From contig JAUXZO010000010.1 in assembly GCA_030692685.1 (NCBI GenBank), positions 1 to 64,000 of the forward strand: a stretch of DNA of 64,000 nucleotides, in the 5' to 3' direction. Within the stretch, counting starts at the first letter, position 1. The number at the start of each line of letters is the position of its first letter. The translations under genes and the position numbers were made by a program. The notes beneath the pieces were generated by a model. It saw only the letters and a program-made list of their open reading frames with translations, ran no database searches and was not told the origin of the DNA. Source of the stretch: Acidovorax sp. Lineage in GTDB: Bacteria; Pseudomonadota; Gammaproteobacteria; Burkholderiales; Burkholderiaceae_C. Below, one piece after another: positions 63,989-64,000 of this stretch.

Positions 63989-64000
63989 ATGTCCCACCTT
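63989..64000 (+). CDS. Start of a gene cut by the window edge
   Basis: GAGGAGAAACCC precedes ATG-TCC-CAC-CTT (Met-Ser-His-Leu). Only four codons are inside the window, so the product cannot be assigned. Confidence 0.6.

Noticed and set aside
1-64000. CRISPR arrays, rRNA genes, intact insertion sequences or integrases
   Set aside because: No regularly spaced repeats of the right size, no rRNA sequence and no transposase- or integrase-like protein was found on either strand.

Overview
The window is a GC-rich chromosomal segment from a member of the Comamonadaceae (Betaproteobacteria, Burkholderiales; Acidovorax-like). The evidence is the ompA-ubiG-gph-ssrA gene order, a tmRNA tag reading ANDERFALAA, a short barrel-less OmpA, many LivKHMGF-type transporters, and AGCGCT-hairpin and CTTCGACAAGCTC-type repeats that I associate with this family. 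Lineage is inferred from gene order and sequence style, not from a search.

Layout. (1) 1-2.75 kb: ompA-like, ubiG, gph, then tmRNA. (2) 2.75-4.6 kb: gene-poor stretch behind the tmRNA with one plausible small ORF, a heptamer repeat and perfect hairpins. (3) 4.6-7.5 kb: two Spy/CpxP-like proteins followed by a CpxR/CpxA-type two-component pair, probably an envelope-stress operon. (4) 7.7-23.6 kb: a large histidine-utilisation cluster. It has a consensus sigma-54 promoter, two HutC-type operators, an NMT1/SsuA-like ABC importer, hutC, hutH, hutU, an IclR regulator, a polar amino acid ABC importer, a PhyH-type oxygenase, hutD, hutI, hutF and hutG. HutF plus HutG imply the five-step route histidine - urocanate - imidazolonepropionate - formiminoglutamate - formylglutamate - glutamate. 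(5) 24.0-28.6 kb: an accessory island bounded by a decayed copy of the 3' end of psd and the intact psd. It carries an orphan LuxR-type regulator and an AT-rich gene for a 688-aa lipoprotein of unknown function. (6) 28.6-35.0 kb, minus strand: psd and a livKHMGF-type importer with a LysE/RhtB exporter in the middle. (7) 35.5-38.4 kb: HPP-CBS protein, a second-type infA with a structured leader, tRNA-Pro(TGG), and a DUF1624 membrane protein. (8) 38.5-43.2 kb, minus strand: selO-msrB-yciB-bolA-ppiC and an AraC regulator. (9) 43.4-64 kb: a carboxylesterase lipoprotein, a Crp-type regulator, an acyl-CoA ligase, a second livKHMGF importer, a bifunctional hydratase/dehydrogenase, thiolase, two acyl-CoA dehydrogenases (one AidB-like), SDR, hotdog thioesterase, MDR oxidoreductase and an ElaA-type acetyltransferase. 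This last region reads as a fatty- or organic-acid uptake and beta-oxidation locus.

The most unusual signals are the psd-flanked island with its unrecognised lipoprotein; two repeat families that lie between genes but also inside reading frames without breaking them (livG, selO, hutF, probably an acyl-CoA dehydrogenase, and hutH); and a LivF ATPase whose Walker A lysine is arginine. No CRISPR array, rRNA, intact insertion sequence or integrase was seen.
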